Assembly (NCBI GenBank): GCA_000403315.2
Contig: KE159636.1
Span: 2,455,797 to 2,519,796, forward strand
Reading direction: 5' to 3'
Length of the DNA: 64,000 nucleotides
Source: Lachnospiraceae bacterium A2
GTDB taxonomy: Bacteria; Bacillota; Clostridia; Lachnospirales; Lachnospiraceae
Part shown: positions 37,495-46,035 of the stretch, in pieces
Numbering within the stretch: the first letter of the stretch is position 1
Layout: each line of letters starts with the position of its first letter
Position numbers and translations under genes: made by a program
Notes under the pieces: model-generated
The model's input: only the letters and a program-made list of their open reading frames with translations
Database searches by the model: none
Told to the model about the DNA's origin: nothing

Positions 37495-37825
37495 CCTGGA
37501 AATCGTGAAAGAATCCCTGAAAACGGAGAAAGTGGAAGACGCTGTATTAAAGCGTATAAGAGAACTGGTGGAGGTATTAGACCGTGAATATGGCTGCTGC
37601 CGGGGTTCTTCTGATATGGGAGGCTATGTGCTGCTTTTCACAGAACGGGAAACATATGAATGCTATATTTCAAAACTTATGGAGTGTTACCATCTTGAGA
37701 AAAACCTTTCGGAATATACAGAACGAATCAGCGGTACGGAAGATGGGAGAGCATGGCAGGAAGAACTTTACCTGCTGTCCTCAGATGACGCACTGGTGCT
37801 GGTCTATCCTGCAGGGCAGGAATAA
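37466..37825 (+). CDS. Hypothetical protein, 119 residues
   Basis: Starts MYQRIKNKLDLEIVKESLKTEKVED, a helical N-terminus, then GYVLLFTERETYECYISKLMECYHLEKNLSEYTE and a short DALVLVYP strand. It overlaps the DUF1643 gene and is followed by two micro-genes. I do not recognise the family. Confidence 0.6.
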   Translation: MYQRIKNKLDLEIVKESLKTEKVEDAVLKRIRELVEVLDREYGCCRGSSDMGGYVLLFTERETYECYISKLMECYHLEKNLSEYTERISGTEDGRAWQEELYLLSSDDALVLVYPAGQE

Positions 37826-37889
37826 GAGAAAGATTATCCTGGCAGTTTTATACTGCCCGGCATAGAAAAACACAGGAAGGAGTGGTTTT

Positions 37890-37970
37890 ATGGAATACCT
37901 CATTTATGGTATGTTGGCGGCATGTGTGGTAATTGCAGGAGCAGAATTGTTTTTGGCGTATGGAGAGTAA
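37890..37970 (+). CDS. 26-residue membrane peptide
   Basis: ATG 37890 follows AAGGAG with good spacing. The peptide is almost wholly one hydrophobic helix (LIYGMLAACVVIAGAELFLAYG). Similar tiny hydrophobic peptides occur as phage or toxin components. Coding support is the ribosome site and the tight spacing (12 bp) to the next micro-gene. Confidence 0.5.
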   Translation: MEYLIYGMLAACVVIAGAELFLAYGE

Positions 37971-37982
37971 GGAGGAAAGAAA

Positions 37983-38114
37983 ATGGCAAATGTATTTTTA
38001 TTATTACTGGGTTTTACCAGTGTGACAACAGTATATGAGATTGCTAAAACAGGAAAGCGCACAAAATCCGATAAGGTGAACCGTGCGGTGGATTCCTGGA
38101 AGAAAGGGAAGTAA
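37983..38114 (+). CDS. 43-residue small protein with hydrophobic N-terminus
   Basis: ATG 37983 after AAGGAGG. N-terminal hydrophobic segment (ANVFLLLLGFTSVTTVYEIA) then a basic tail (KTGKRTKSDKVNRAVDSWKKGK): the layout of a small membrane-anchored or type I toxin-like peptide. No antisense RNA signal was identified. Confidence 0.5.
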   Translation: MANVFLLLLGFTSVTTVYEIAKTGKRTKSDKVNRAVDSWKKGK

Positions 38115-38165
38115 AGAAAAGGGTTCCCGGAAAGTATCAAAGAACCAGAAGGAGCATAGAAAAGC

Positions 38166-38197
38166 AGATACCGCAGGGATTCCTCTGTGGTATCTGT
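38166..38197. repeat. Repeated hairpin, copy 1
   Basis: CAGATACCGCAG pairs with CTGTGGTATCTG around an 8-base loop. A second member of the same hairpin family is at 38864-38902, so the pair brackets the SymE-like gene. Confidence 0.7.
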
Positions 38198-38265
38198 AAA
38201 CCAGTGTTTTATGTTTCAAAACCAGAACCAATGATACCGGGAAGTGAAAGAGAAGGAGACAGAAG

Positions 38266-38829
38266 ATGGGGCATGATTTGAACCAGTATATTGTAAGGGA
38301 ATATGGAAGGCTTGAAACAGAGAGGGAGCAGAGGGAATTTGTGGAAAAGATACGTTTCCTGATGATGGCAGGTGAAAGGGAGTTTTCCGCTTACTATTCC
38401 AAAGGAATCCTGACCGGAAGGGAGTTCTATTCAGTGGCAGACACTTTATATGCACTGAATAATTTCTGGATGCTGTCAGGGTTTGTATATCAGAACAGGC
38501 AGCATTTGTTCCGTGAAATAAATGGGCAGAAAGAACCGCAGGAAACCCGTAATTTTATGGAACCCTGCAAGTTTGGGAAAGACACCATACTGTCCAGGAT
38601 GTTCCAGGTGATGAAGAACTCCGGCATGGATGGCAGCATGGTAAACGAATGCGAAGACTACAATGTAATCACCCGCAGGGTAAAAGTCTATGGAGCCACA
38701 GGGAGCAGAGGGGCTACCGTGCCGCAGATTGTACTGCAGGGAAATTGGGTGGAGCAGTGGGGCTTTGAAACAGGCTGCAGTGTGCGTGTGGAATGCTACC
38801 AGAAGAAGCTGGTTATCCTGAAAGAATAA
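38266..38829 (+). CDS. Protein with C-terminal SymE-like toxin domain
   Basis: 187 residues after GAAGGAGA. The last ~45 residues (VPQIVLQGNWVEQWGF, then ETGCSVRVECYQKKLVIL) have the swapped-hairpin AbrB/SymE pattern: P-x-I-x-L-x-G-x-W...GF..G..V.V......L.I. SymE itself is an ~110-residue nucleoid-binding toxin. The N-terminal ~140 residues here (YIVREYGRLETEREQREFVEKIRFLMMAGE onward) are extra and unfamiliar. It is flanked on both sides by copies of one hairpin. Whether it is toxic is unknown. Confidence 0.65.
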   Translation: MGHDLNQYIVREYGRLETEREQREFVEKIRFLMMAGEREFSAYYSKGILTGREFYSVADTLYALNNFWMLSGFVYQNRQHLFREINGQKEPQETRNFMEPCKFGKDTILSRMFQVMKNSGMDGSMVNECEDYNVITRRVKVYGATGSRGATVPQIVLQGNWVEQWGFETGCSVRVECYQKKLVILKE

Positions 38830-38863
38830 AAAGCAGGGGTATGGTAAGTGGTAGCATAAAAAA

Positions 38864-38902
38864 GCAGATACCATAGGAGTGAAAATCTTTTGTGGTATCT
38901 GC
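38864..38902. repeat. Repeated hairpin, copy 2
   Basis: GCAGATACCA pairs with TGGTATCTGC, A-rich before and AT-rich within. Same stem sequence family as 38166-38197; it may serve as terminator between the convergent SymE-like and XRE genes. Confidence 0.7.
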
Positions 38903-38919
38903 CATTGTAAATATAATCT

Positions 38920-39159
38920 TTATTTTTTCAGGTCAAATAAAGAGGTAATGTCAACATCCAGTATATCAGCTATTTCAAAAAGTGTGTCCAAAGACACAGA
39001 AGTTGGGACATTAGGGGCTTCGATATTGCTCATATGCGTCCTGCTGATATTTACAGCTTCTGCTAGCTGTAGTTGTGTCATACCACGCAGTTTCCGGTAA
39101 TAAGCAATGTTCAATCCAATCCGTATATATTTTTCAGCATATTTTGTCTTTTTATCCAT
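38920..39159 (-). CDS. XRE-family helix-turn-helix regulator, 79 residues
   Basis: A compact HTH_3 domain fills the protein (LRGMTQLQLAEAVNISRTHMSNIEAPNVPTSVSLDTLFEIADILDVDITSLF). This is the minimal form typical of element repressors or antitoxins. It is transcribed away from the small genes at 39313-39696. Confidence 0.88.
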   Translation of the reverse strand: MDKKTKYAEKYIRIGLNIAYYRKLRGMTQLQLAEAVNISRTHMSNIEAPNVPTSVSLDTLFEIADILDVDITSLFDLKK

Positions 39160-39312
39160 TCTTTTTTCCTTCCAAGTAAAAGTATAGTGAATAAAATTAT
39201 TTGCATAAACAATCCATACATATGCAAATGCAAATAGATATATTGCAAAAGTCTAAATAATATGATATACTTGGTAAAAGATAAAATGGAAAATGAACAG
39301 GAGGTAAGTTTA

Positions 39313-39450
39313 ATGAAAATGCAGCATTGGGTATGTACATACTGTGGAAGAAGATTGACGACAAGCGGGCGTCCGCTTCCAGGAATTTGTGTTAAAAAAG
39401 GTAAAAACAGAGCAGGGATGCCAAAACCGCATAGTTGGGTTAAGGGATAA
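39313..39450 (+). CDS. Small zinc-ribbon-like protein, 45 residues
   Basis: ATG 39313 follows AGGAGG. Contains CTYCGRRLTTSGRPLPGICVKKGK, one CxxC and one later Cys, then KPHSWVKG. It looks like a truncated or minimal zinc knuckle. Function unknown. Confidence 0.5.
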   Translation: MKMQHWVCTYCGRRLTTSGRPLPGICVKKGKNRAGMPKPHSWVKG

Positions 39451-39477
39451 TATTTTTTAGTAAGCAAAGGAGAAAAA

Positions 39478-39696
39478 ATGGGAATAATTATTGCTATTAT
39501 AGTGATTGCTATTATATGGGGATTCATGACAAATTCGGATGAAGGAAAGGCAATTTTGTTTTTGGGGATTGTGGCATTATTGGCATGGTTTGGCTCTAAG
39601 ATTCTTTCATTCTTGATTTATATTACCTATGGAGCAATTTTGTTAATGCTTTTGTTAATAGGAGTTGTTATTTTTAAGGCGTTGTTTAAAGAGTAG
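39478..39696 (+). CDS. Small membrane protein, 72 residues
   Basis: Three hydrophobic segments (IIIAIIVIAIIWGF, AILFLGIVALLAWFG, FLIYITYGAILLMLLLIGVVIF) with short charged turns. AAAGGAG precedes the start. No family recognised; it may be an element-encoded membrane or immunity protein. Confidence 0.6.
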   Translation: MGIIIAIIVIAIIWGFMTNSDEGKAILFLGIVALLAWFGSKILSFLIYITYGAILLMLLLIGVVIFKALFKE

Positions 39697-39854
39697 TTAA
39701 TGCCAGTTCAGAATAAATACAGGTTTTCGAGATTGTTTATGAGGGAGCTATCCTAATAATGGAGAGTTCCCTCATATTGCTTAAAATACAACGATAGTTT
39801 TTATTGTAAGAAAAAAGGAATCGTGCTAAAATAAATAAAAAGGAAGTGAGAAAA

Positions 39855-40334
39855 ATGGGCAGGAAATTAAAAGTATATTTAGATACATCTGTTATCAGCC
39901 ATCTGATGCAGGAAGATGTACCGGAAAAAATGGCAGATACAAGGAAATTGTGGGGAATGTTTCGGAGTGGTGTGTATGAGGTATGCCTTTCTACGGTGAC
40001 ATTAAAGGAGGTTTCGGACTGTCCGGAACCGAAAAGAAGTGCATTGAGAGATTATTTGAAGCAGATAAAATATTCTACGATTGATATTACGCAGGAAGTG
40101 TCAGAACTTGCAAAGCGGATTATCAGTATGGGCATATTGACAGAAAAGAGCCTTGATGATTGTCAACATATAGGTGCGGCTGTTTCAGGTAACTGCGATT
40201 GTATTATATCGTGGAATTTTAAACATATTGTAAATATTAAAACTATCCGTGGTGTAAGGGCTATCACAAATCTGGAGGGTTATAAACCGATAGAGATTTG
40301 GAGCCCGTCTGTATTGTTAGAAAGCGAGGGATGA
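39855..40334 (+). CDS. PIN-domain ribonuclease, probable toxin (VapC-like)
   Basis: About 159 residues from ATG 39855. The PIN acids are visible: first Asp in VYLDTSVISHL, Glu in TVTLKEVSDC, Asp in SLDDCQHIGAA and a last acidic/Asn position in DCIISWNFKHIVN. PIN toxins cut tRNA or rRNA in Mg-dependent fashion. Its stop overlaps the next ORF (ATGA), the usual toxin-antitoxin coupling, though here the toxin is upstream. Confidence 0.82.
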   Translation: MGRKLKVYLDTSVISHLMQEDVPEKMADTRKLWGMFRSGVYEVCLSTVTLKEVSDCPEPKRSALRDYLKQIKYSTIDITQEVSELAKRIISMGILTEKSLDDCQHIGAAVSGNCDCIISWNFKHIVNIKTIRGVRAITNLEGYKPIEIWSPSVLLESEG

Positions 40335-40513
40335 TTATGGAAAAACCTGTTTTAAGCCCAGATTTTACAATTGAAGACATTCATAAATTACGGGAATATA
40401 ATTACGAAATAACAAAGCACATGACAGACAAAGAAAGAATGGATTATTATAATCAGGCAGGATGGGCATTTCAACGTGAAATTGAGGAAACAAAATTACA
40501 GGAAATGCGTTAA
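40331..40513 (+). CDS. Probable antitoxin partner of the PIN protein
   Basis: About 60 residues: MIMEKPVLSPDFTIEDIHKLREYNYEITKHMTDKERMDYY..., acidic and helical, with no DNA-binding domain. ATG 40331 overlaps the PIN stop, and ATG 40337 is an alternative. The DFTIEDIHKLREYN motif is common in small partners of PIN proteins, from memory. Confidence 0.7.
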   Translation: MIMEKPVLSPDFTIEDIHKLREYNYEITKHMTDKERMDYYNQAGWAFQREIEETKLQEMR

Positions 40514-40627
40514 ACGATGAAAAATGAAAGCCTTATAATCATTCCAGTATTCCGAAATAAATTACCAGTATCTGGTATACCACCGACCGATAAACACTGC
40601 ACAGGCGGCTATATCACAAAGATAGGC

Positions 40628-40746
40628 GAAAACCATTCTGGACTTTTACCATAAGTTTTGAGGAAGCACAGGCTTTCCGCAGGGCGAATGGCGGCTATCT
40701 TAGAAAAAATCAATGGGAAGATTTGACCGTTGATGTTTATATCTAA
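40628..40746 (+). pseudogene. C-terminal scrap of a serine recombinase
   Basis: The frame FWTFTISFEEAQAFRRANGG then YLRKNQWEDLTVDVYI resembles the last residues of the 34878 recombinase (FEEAKAYRKQYGN, RANQWRDLQVEV). Nothing of the rest of the gene remains, so it marks the edge of a lost or deleted related element. Confidence 0.65.
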
Positions 40747-40820
40747 ATAATCATAAACATCAGTGTACAAGGGGCTACAAACGATATAAAGAAATGTTTC
40801 AGATATGCAGAGTGGAAAAG

Positions 40821-42273
40821 TCAGATTTTCCACTCTATTTTTACATACTCGCTGGTCGCGCCGATTGATGAAATCAGGCCGTCTGTGGCTTTCCTCTTAT
40901 CCTCAAAACTGATATTCTCCCAGTCATCCAGATAGCCGGACAGCAAATCAATCTGCTGCTGGGAAATGGTCTCCACGGATAAATCGGCAATCGCCTTTGT
41001 GATTTTCTGGCGGCGCGTGTCCAGTTCCTCGATTTTCTTGTTGGCGTAGGCAAGCAGGGTGGCGTTTGCCCCGGTCAGCGTATCAAGGAGCTTTTCAATT
41101 TCCGCCTCTACCTGTGCCAGCTCCACTTGATAGGCGGTCAATTTCGGGTTGGCCTTTTCCTCACCGCCCCGGAGGTGTTTGAAATCCCGGAATTTCTCTC
41201 CCATAGCCGTGAAGATGAACTGTTCAAATTCTGCCTTGCGGAGAGTGCCGCACCCCGGACAGCCCTTGTGGTCGGACCGTTTATTGCACCGGAGGTATTC
41301 ATAACCGGAAGGGTTGCGGGTGACTTTTAAAGCGTAACCGCATTTTCCGCATTTGACCTTTCCGGCCAGCCAGGTATTCCGAGCCTTCCTCCCGTTCTGG
41401 AAGGTGGTGTTCGCCATGAGCTTTTTCCGGCATTTCAGCCAGGTGTCAGAGGAGACAATCCCTTCATGGGGAGCGATAACAAGTATCTGGTCTTTCAGGC
41501 TCCTGTCCTTGTCCTCCTTCACGTCCCGCCCCTGGTAGAGATAGCAGCCGTTTGTCCCGGCGAAGTCGGCGGCGTCATTGACGACTGCCGCCCCCTGGCT
41601 CTTGAAGAACTCATATAATTCCAGGTCTGCCTGTGCATATACCGGGTTGCGGAGCAGCTGGGAGAGGAAGGGACGGAACAGCGATTTTCCGTAAACCTTG
41701 ATGTCGTTTTCCTCAAAGTACCTGCTGATGTCCCCGAAGGAGGTCCCGGGCTCTGCGTACATTTCAAACATCAGGCGTACATGGTCTGCGGCTGCCGGGT
41801 CCGGCTCCATCATTTTTGTGCGGATGCCTTCAACCGTGGTCGGCTCCAGCTGGAAACCGTAGGGGGCCTGGCCGCTCATGTGGAAGCCTTTCAGGCACCG
41901 GGAATAGTAGGCGTCCGTGACGCGCTTCTGGATGGTCTCCCGTTCCGGCTGGGCGAACACAATGCAGATGTTCAGCATGGCCCGCCCCATTGGGGTTGAG
42001 GTGTCAAACTTTTCCGTGGAGGAAACAAATTCCACGTCATACTCCTGGAACAGCTCCATCATGTTCGCAAAATCCAGAATAGAGCGGCTGATCCGGTCCA
42101 GCTTGTAGACGATTACCCGCCGTACCTTCCCTTTGCGGATCTCGTCAAGGAGTTTCTGGAACTCGGGCCGGTCGGTGTTCTTCCCCGAATAGCCCTTGTC
42201 CGTGAAAATCTTACAGCTGCCGCCTTTCAGCTCATACTTGCAGAAGTCAATCTGGCTGAGAGTGTCATATAAT
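40821..42273 (-). pseudogene. Large serine recombinase, 5'-truncated
   Basis: The frame begins at the MITE border with D-T-L-S-Q-I-D-F-C, continues through FTDKGYSGKNTDRPEFQKLL and YKLDRISRSILDFANMM, a recombinase domain (MSGQAPYGFQLEPTTVEG), zinc ribbon (CGKCGYALKV ... CPGCGTL) and coiled coil. The first ~30 residues with the catalytic Ser (normally YxRVSS) are missing. An internal ATG at 42062 would make a protein without an active site. Codon use is more GC-rich than the neighbours, fitting a different source. Confidence 0.85.
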
Positions 42274-42422
42274 CTGTGTAAATTGTCCAGACTGCAATTC
42301 TGATTTTATCGAATTGTCAAAATCCTGTAAAGGCGAAAACCCTTGCCTTGACAGGATTCTGGCAATTCGAGTTATATTAATCAAGCAGTCAATGAGAATA
42401 TTCAGACAATTTACTTACACAG
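42274..42422. mobile_element. MITE-like 149-bp element with ISAs1-type ends
   Basis: Ends are CTGTGTAAATTGTC on the left and the complement-like GACAATTTACTTACACAG on the right. They resemble the ISAs1 end at 43003-43023. Inside, CGAATTG...AATCCTGT and ACAGGATT...CAATTCG form a long hairpin (42310-42369). There is no ORF. It joins the truncated recombinase to the truncated transposase. Confidence 0.6.
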
Positions 42423-42971
42423 TTTAGATGACAAAGCCCAGCAGAGCGAACCTACCGGCTTTAGCCGGTAGTGGTTCAGTTGTAACCTTTCGATTAGTTC
42501 CGGAATTGCTGTAATCTCATTGCTCTTTTCACTCACTGCTTTCTGTCCCAGGCTGAAACCGTCTTCACGGCTCCATGCGGTTACAATATGGGACGGCTTC
42601 TCTTTCCCCTGTTTGTTAGAACGCATTGTTTTTCCATCTATACAGATGATCTTCTTCAGTGCTTCGCCTTCTTCCCGGTTCAGCAGTTCTTGCCATTTTC
42701 CATAAAGCTGTTGGAGAATATCCGGCGAAATCATCCCCATTACTCGCTGTATAGTATCATGGGACGGCGGGCCATTCTTTAACTCGATATATTTTTTAAG
42801 ATAATCTTCATACACCTGTGCAAACAGCGCAATCTCTACCCAGTCATCTGCATTTGCGAGTGTGGCAAACAAAACAATCACAAGAATATCCTTTAGCAAA
42901 TGCCGGACTTTCTTTTTTTGGCGCACATCTTCAATATATTCCATCCAATTTAATAATTCTTCCATAAACAA
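42411..42971 (-). pseudogene. ISAs1-family transposase, N-terminal fragment
   Basis: Residues 1-165 match the family: LNWMEYIEDVRQKKKVRHLLKDILVIVLFATLANADDWVEI, NGPPSHDTIQRVMGMISPD and the first catalytic Asp in IICIDGKTMRSNKQ. Homology ends after IPELIERLQL, about half the usual ~370 residues. The last 20 residues come from unrelated DNA. It cannot be active. Confidence 0.88.
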
Positions 42972-43023
42972 CGCCCCTTTTCTTTTATTTTAGCAGAAAA
43001 GAGGCATGTTCACAATTTATTTA
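42423..43023 (-). mobile_element. ISAs1-family element, 3'-truncated
   Basis: The right end is intact (complement of GTAAATAAATTGTGAACATG at about 43022-43003) and lies next to the tape-measure fragment. The left half of the IS is missing beyond about 42480. A small CTACCGGCT/AGCCGGTAG hairpin at 42452-42471 lies at the break. Confidence 0.7.
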
Positions 43024-43052
43024 CTCATGCGTTTGTCGTGGGCTGCATGGGC

Positions 43053-44073
43053 ATGGAGTCTGTATACAAATTGTCTGTCATCCTGAACATGGTAGATAAC
43101 CTGTCCGGCCAGATGGGCGGAGTCGGCAACAATGTGTCAGGCGTTATAGGCAGGCTCAATTCAGCCTTTGGAACCATGCAGAAGGCAGGGGCGGCAATGG
43201 CAGGGGTAGGGGCAGGCATCACCGGGCTCTGCATGAAGACGGTCACAGCCACCTTTGACACACAGAACGCACTAGGGGAGCTCTCATCCCTTGGAGTGAA
43301 AGACCTCAAAGCGGTAGAGGATGCCGCAAAGAGCTTTTCTGACACATGGGCAGGCACAAGCAAAGCGGACTTTATAACGGCATCCTATGACATAAAATCA
43401 GGTATAGCATCCCTGACGGATGAAGGCGTGGCGGAGTTCACGAAACTTGCAGCCCTGACGGGAAAAGCCACAAAATCGACAACGGAAGAGATGGGCTCAC
43501 TGTTTGCTACAGGGTACGGTATCTATAAAGGCTTTTATGATGATATGTCAGACCTAGAGTTCGGTGAGATGTTCTCCGCCGGGATAGCTACAGCAGTAAA
43601 GAACTATAAGACATCCGGCTCCGAGATGGCAAGTGCCATATCAGCACTTGGAGCCACAGCCACAAATGCCAATGTCCCACTTGAGGAGCAGCTTGCCATC
43701 ATGGGACAGCTTCAGACCACAATGTCCGGCTCTGAAGCGGCAACGAAGTACAAGTCATTCCTCAATCAGGCATCCAGTGCCGGGGAGAAGCTTGGGCTGA
43801 CCTTCCTTGACACCAACAACCAGCTCCTGTCCATGCCGGAGATACTGACGGAGCTGAAGGGCAAATATGGGGATACCATAGATGCGGTAGAGAAGATGGA
43901 GCTGAAGGAAGCCTTTGGAACGGATGAGGCAGTTGCCCTCATAGACCTGTTATACAACAATGTGGAGACACTGGACTCCGGGATACAGGACTTGCAGGGG
44001 AGCATGAAGATCGGCATCTCCGTGACGGAGGAGATGGCGGAAGCCATCAACAACACGCCGGAGCAGAAGTTCC
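43053..44073 (+). pseudogene. Phage tail tape-measure protein, N-terminal fragment
   Basis: Starts MESVYKLSVILNMVDNLSGQMGGVGNNVSGVI and has the TP901-type tape-measure core: FDTQNALGELSSLGVKDLKAVEDAAKSFS, TTEEMGSLFATGYGIYK, GSEMASAISALGATATNANVPLEEQLAIMGQLQTTM. The frame runs into the IS3 element at 44074, ending after VTEEMAEAINNTPEQKFL. Full-length tape measures are much longer. No other tail gene is present, so this is an orphan phage remnant, bordered by IS on both sides. Confidence 0.88.
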
Positions 44074-44152
44074 TGGTGTTAGTATATAAGTGTGGACAGA
44101 AAAAGTTGAACAACCTATACTATCAAGTGAAAGAGCAAAGGAGACGTTCAAC

Positions 44153-44431
44153 ATGGCGAAAAACCAAAAATCTTACACTCCGGAATTTAAACAACAGATT
44201 GTGGATCTGTATAATGCCGGAGGAACCTCGTATCCACAACTGGAACGTGAATATGGCGTAAATCGGAGTACAATTAGCGGCTGGGTAAAGCAGCTTTCCC
44301 CTATCAAGGTATCAGATGGGGAAACGGTATCCCTCAAGGAGTATAAGGCTCTCCAGAAAGAAATCCAGCGCCTTAAGACCGAGAACGAAATATTAAAAAA
44401 AGCGGCCGCCATATCCGCGAAAGAACAATAG
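44153..44431 (+). CDS. IS3-family transposase OrfA
   Basis: 92 residues after AAAGGAG. Helix-turn-helix DLYNAGGTSYPQLEREYGVNRSTISGWVKQL, then a leucine-zipper-like helix (LKEYKALQKEIQRLKTENEILKKAAAI). A run reading TTAAAAAAAGC near its end offers a -1 slippage site for OrfAB fusion. Confidence 0.9.
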   Translation: MAKNQKSYTPEFKQQIVDLYNAGGTSYPQLEREYGVNRSTISGWVKQLSPIKVSDGETVSLKEYKALQKEIQRLKTENEILKKAAAISAKEQ

Positions 44432-45307
44432 CCGAGATTGTGACTTTTATCCAAGACAACCTAAACCATTACACGGTATCCCAGCTTTGCAGTGCTTTGA
44501 AATTTCCAAGGAGTACTTATTACAAAGCTTTGATCAGTGTACCCTCAGACAGACAGGAGGAATATGAAGAATTCAGCCATAAAGTGAAACAGGCTTACGA
44601 TGATTCAAAACGGAGGTATGGCGCCGTCAAAATATGCCGTACCCCCAATGACAATGGGACACCCTGCAGCGTAAAGCGTGTCCAGAGGCATATGGCAGAA
44701 CAAGGGCTGAGGTCTGTAGTGGTAAAAAAGTATAACCACAATGCAAACCATGGGGCTGTCCCTGATGATAAGGTAAATATCTTGGGACGTGATTCTGAAG
44801 CAGAAACCATCAATCAGAAATGGTGTACGGATATCACCTATATCCATGTGCTGAAAGAAGGATGGACCTATCTGGCTTCCGTAATGGACCTGTGCAGCCG
44901 CAAGATTATCGGATATGCCTATGGGACATCCATGGCAGCGGAGCTGGCAGTGGAAGCGGTAAAGAATGCCTGCCTGAATGCCAGAGACACGCAGGGAATC
45001 ATTCTCCACAGTGATCTGGGCAAGTCAGTACACAAGCCAGGCATTTGGGAGTTATCTGGGCAGCCATGGAATGATCCATTCATTCAGCCGTAAAGGGAAT
45101 CCCTATGACAATGCCTGCATAGAATCCTTTCATTCCGTATTGAAAAAGGAAGAGGTCCATCTTCACACATATCAGGATTCCAGAGAAGCCCGAAGGGCAA
45201 TTTTTGAATACATAGAGGGCTGGTATAACCGAAAAAGGATTCACAGTGCCATCGGCTATATGACACCCCAGCAAAAGGAGGATGAGGAATTAAAAAAATC
45301 AGCATGA
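44428..45307 (+). pseudogene. IS3-family transposase OrfB, frameshifted
   Basis: DDE integrase: HTH_21-type start (YTVSQLCSALKFPRSTYYKAL), first Asp in KWCTDITYIHV, second expected in ILHSDLGSQYTS, Glu in NACIESFHSVLKKE. At about 45022 an extra A in GGGCAAGTCAG moves the frame, giving one ORF ending at 45093 and a second starting at 44978. Without that base the protein would be continuous. This copy should not transpose on its own. Confidence 0.87.
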
Positions 45308-45347
45308 ACTTTCAACTTTTTGTGTCCAAAGTATTGACATAGGTCCA

Positions 45348-46013
45348 CAAATTACGGGTCATAACAAAAAGAGCGTCGTTCTCACGCTCATAGGTATAGT
45401 AATAATGATACTACTAACCATAACGAAAGTGGTGCCGTCCTCGACAATAGCAGGATATTCCGTGTTTGTAGGAATAGCGTTTTTCTTTATTACAGAAACT
45501 GTCGACAAAACACGAGGCTCCGAATCGGGTTTGCGTTTCAATACCATTGCGGTGGATCTCAAAAAGCCGGGTGTGATTATTTGGATGTTGCTGCCAAGTG
45601 CAAGTGGTATTGCAACGCTTGTTGTGGGAAACATGGTTTTCAGTGGAGAATTTGTTGCTCATGTAATGGAGCGGACGAGTTCTATACTGTCTTTCGATAA
45701 GATTGCACTGCTGATGGGTCAAGTTATTATTGCGGCATTTGGTGAAGAAATTGCATACCGAGGATTCTTCTTTGGAAAATCCTCAAAAATATTTCCGTTT
45801 TGGGTTTGTGCAGTTTTGTCGTCCGTTGCTTTTGCCGCAGGACATATTGCTGTTGGAAACATAGGAATTGTAACTTATGACATTGCCGCTGTATTCATTG
45901 ACAGCTTGATTTTTTCAGTGATTTATCAAAAATCCGAGAATTGCGTTATCAGTACCTTTTCACACATTCTCGGAAACGCAATATCCCTTGTTGCCGTGTT
46001 TGTATTCTTTTAA
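45348..46013 (+). CDS. CPBP-family intramembrane glutamic protease, probably 5'-truncated
   Basis: The open frame emerges directly from the IS right end (ITGHNKKSVVLTLIGIVIMI), so the original start is probably lost; ATG 45405 gives 202 residues. The three CPBP/Rce1 motifs are present: EExxxR in GEEIAYRGFF, FxxxH in AFAAGHIAVG and HxxxN in SHILGNAI, amid seven or so membrane helices. Family members process prenylated or peptide substrates and give bacteriocin immunity. With the catalytic part intact it may still work. Confidence 0.85.
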   Translation, partial: QITGHNKKSVVLTLIGIVIMILLTITKVVPSSTIAGYSVFVGIAFFFITETVDKTRGSESGLRFNTIAVDLKKPGVIIWMLLPSASGIATLVVGNMVFSGEFVAHVMERTSSILSFDKIALLMGQVIIAAFGEEIAYRGFFFGKSSKIFPFWVCAVLSSVAFAAGHIAVGNIGIVTYDIAAVFIDSLIFSVIYQKSENCVISTFSHILGNAISLVAVFVFF

Positions 46014-46035
46014 ATCAGATAAGAAGGTAAATGAT

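Larger units (their letters stand above)
44074..45347 (+). mobile_element. IS3-family element, full length but with damaged orfB
   Basis: The left end begins TGGTGTTAGTATATAAG and contains TGTGGACAGAAAAAGTTGAA; the right end is the complement of TGGACCTATGTCAATACTT followed by TGGACACAAAAAGTTGAA. The two 37-bp ends align base for base from TGG. No target duplication is seen (left flank GAAGTTCC, right flank CAAATTAC). A second copy's end is at 1-163. Confidence 0.88.

Noticed and set aside
43025-44073. Functional prophage
   Set aside because: Only one truncated tail gene is present, with no capsid, terminase, portal or lysis gene around it.
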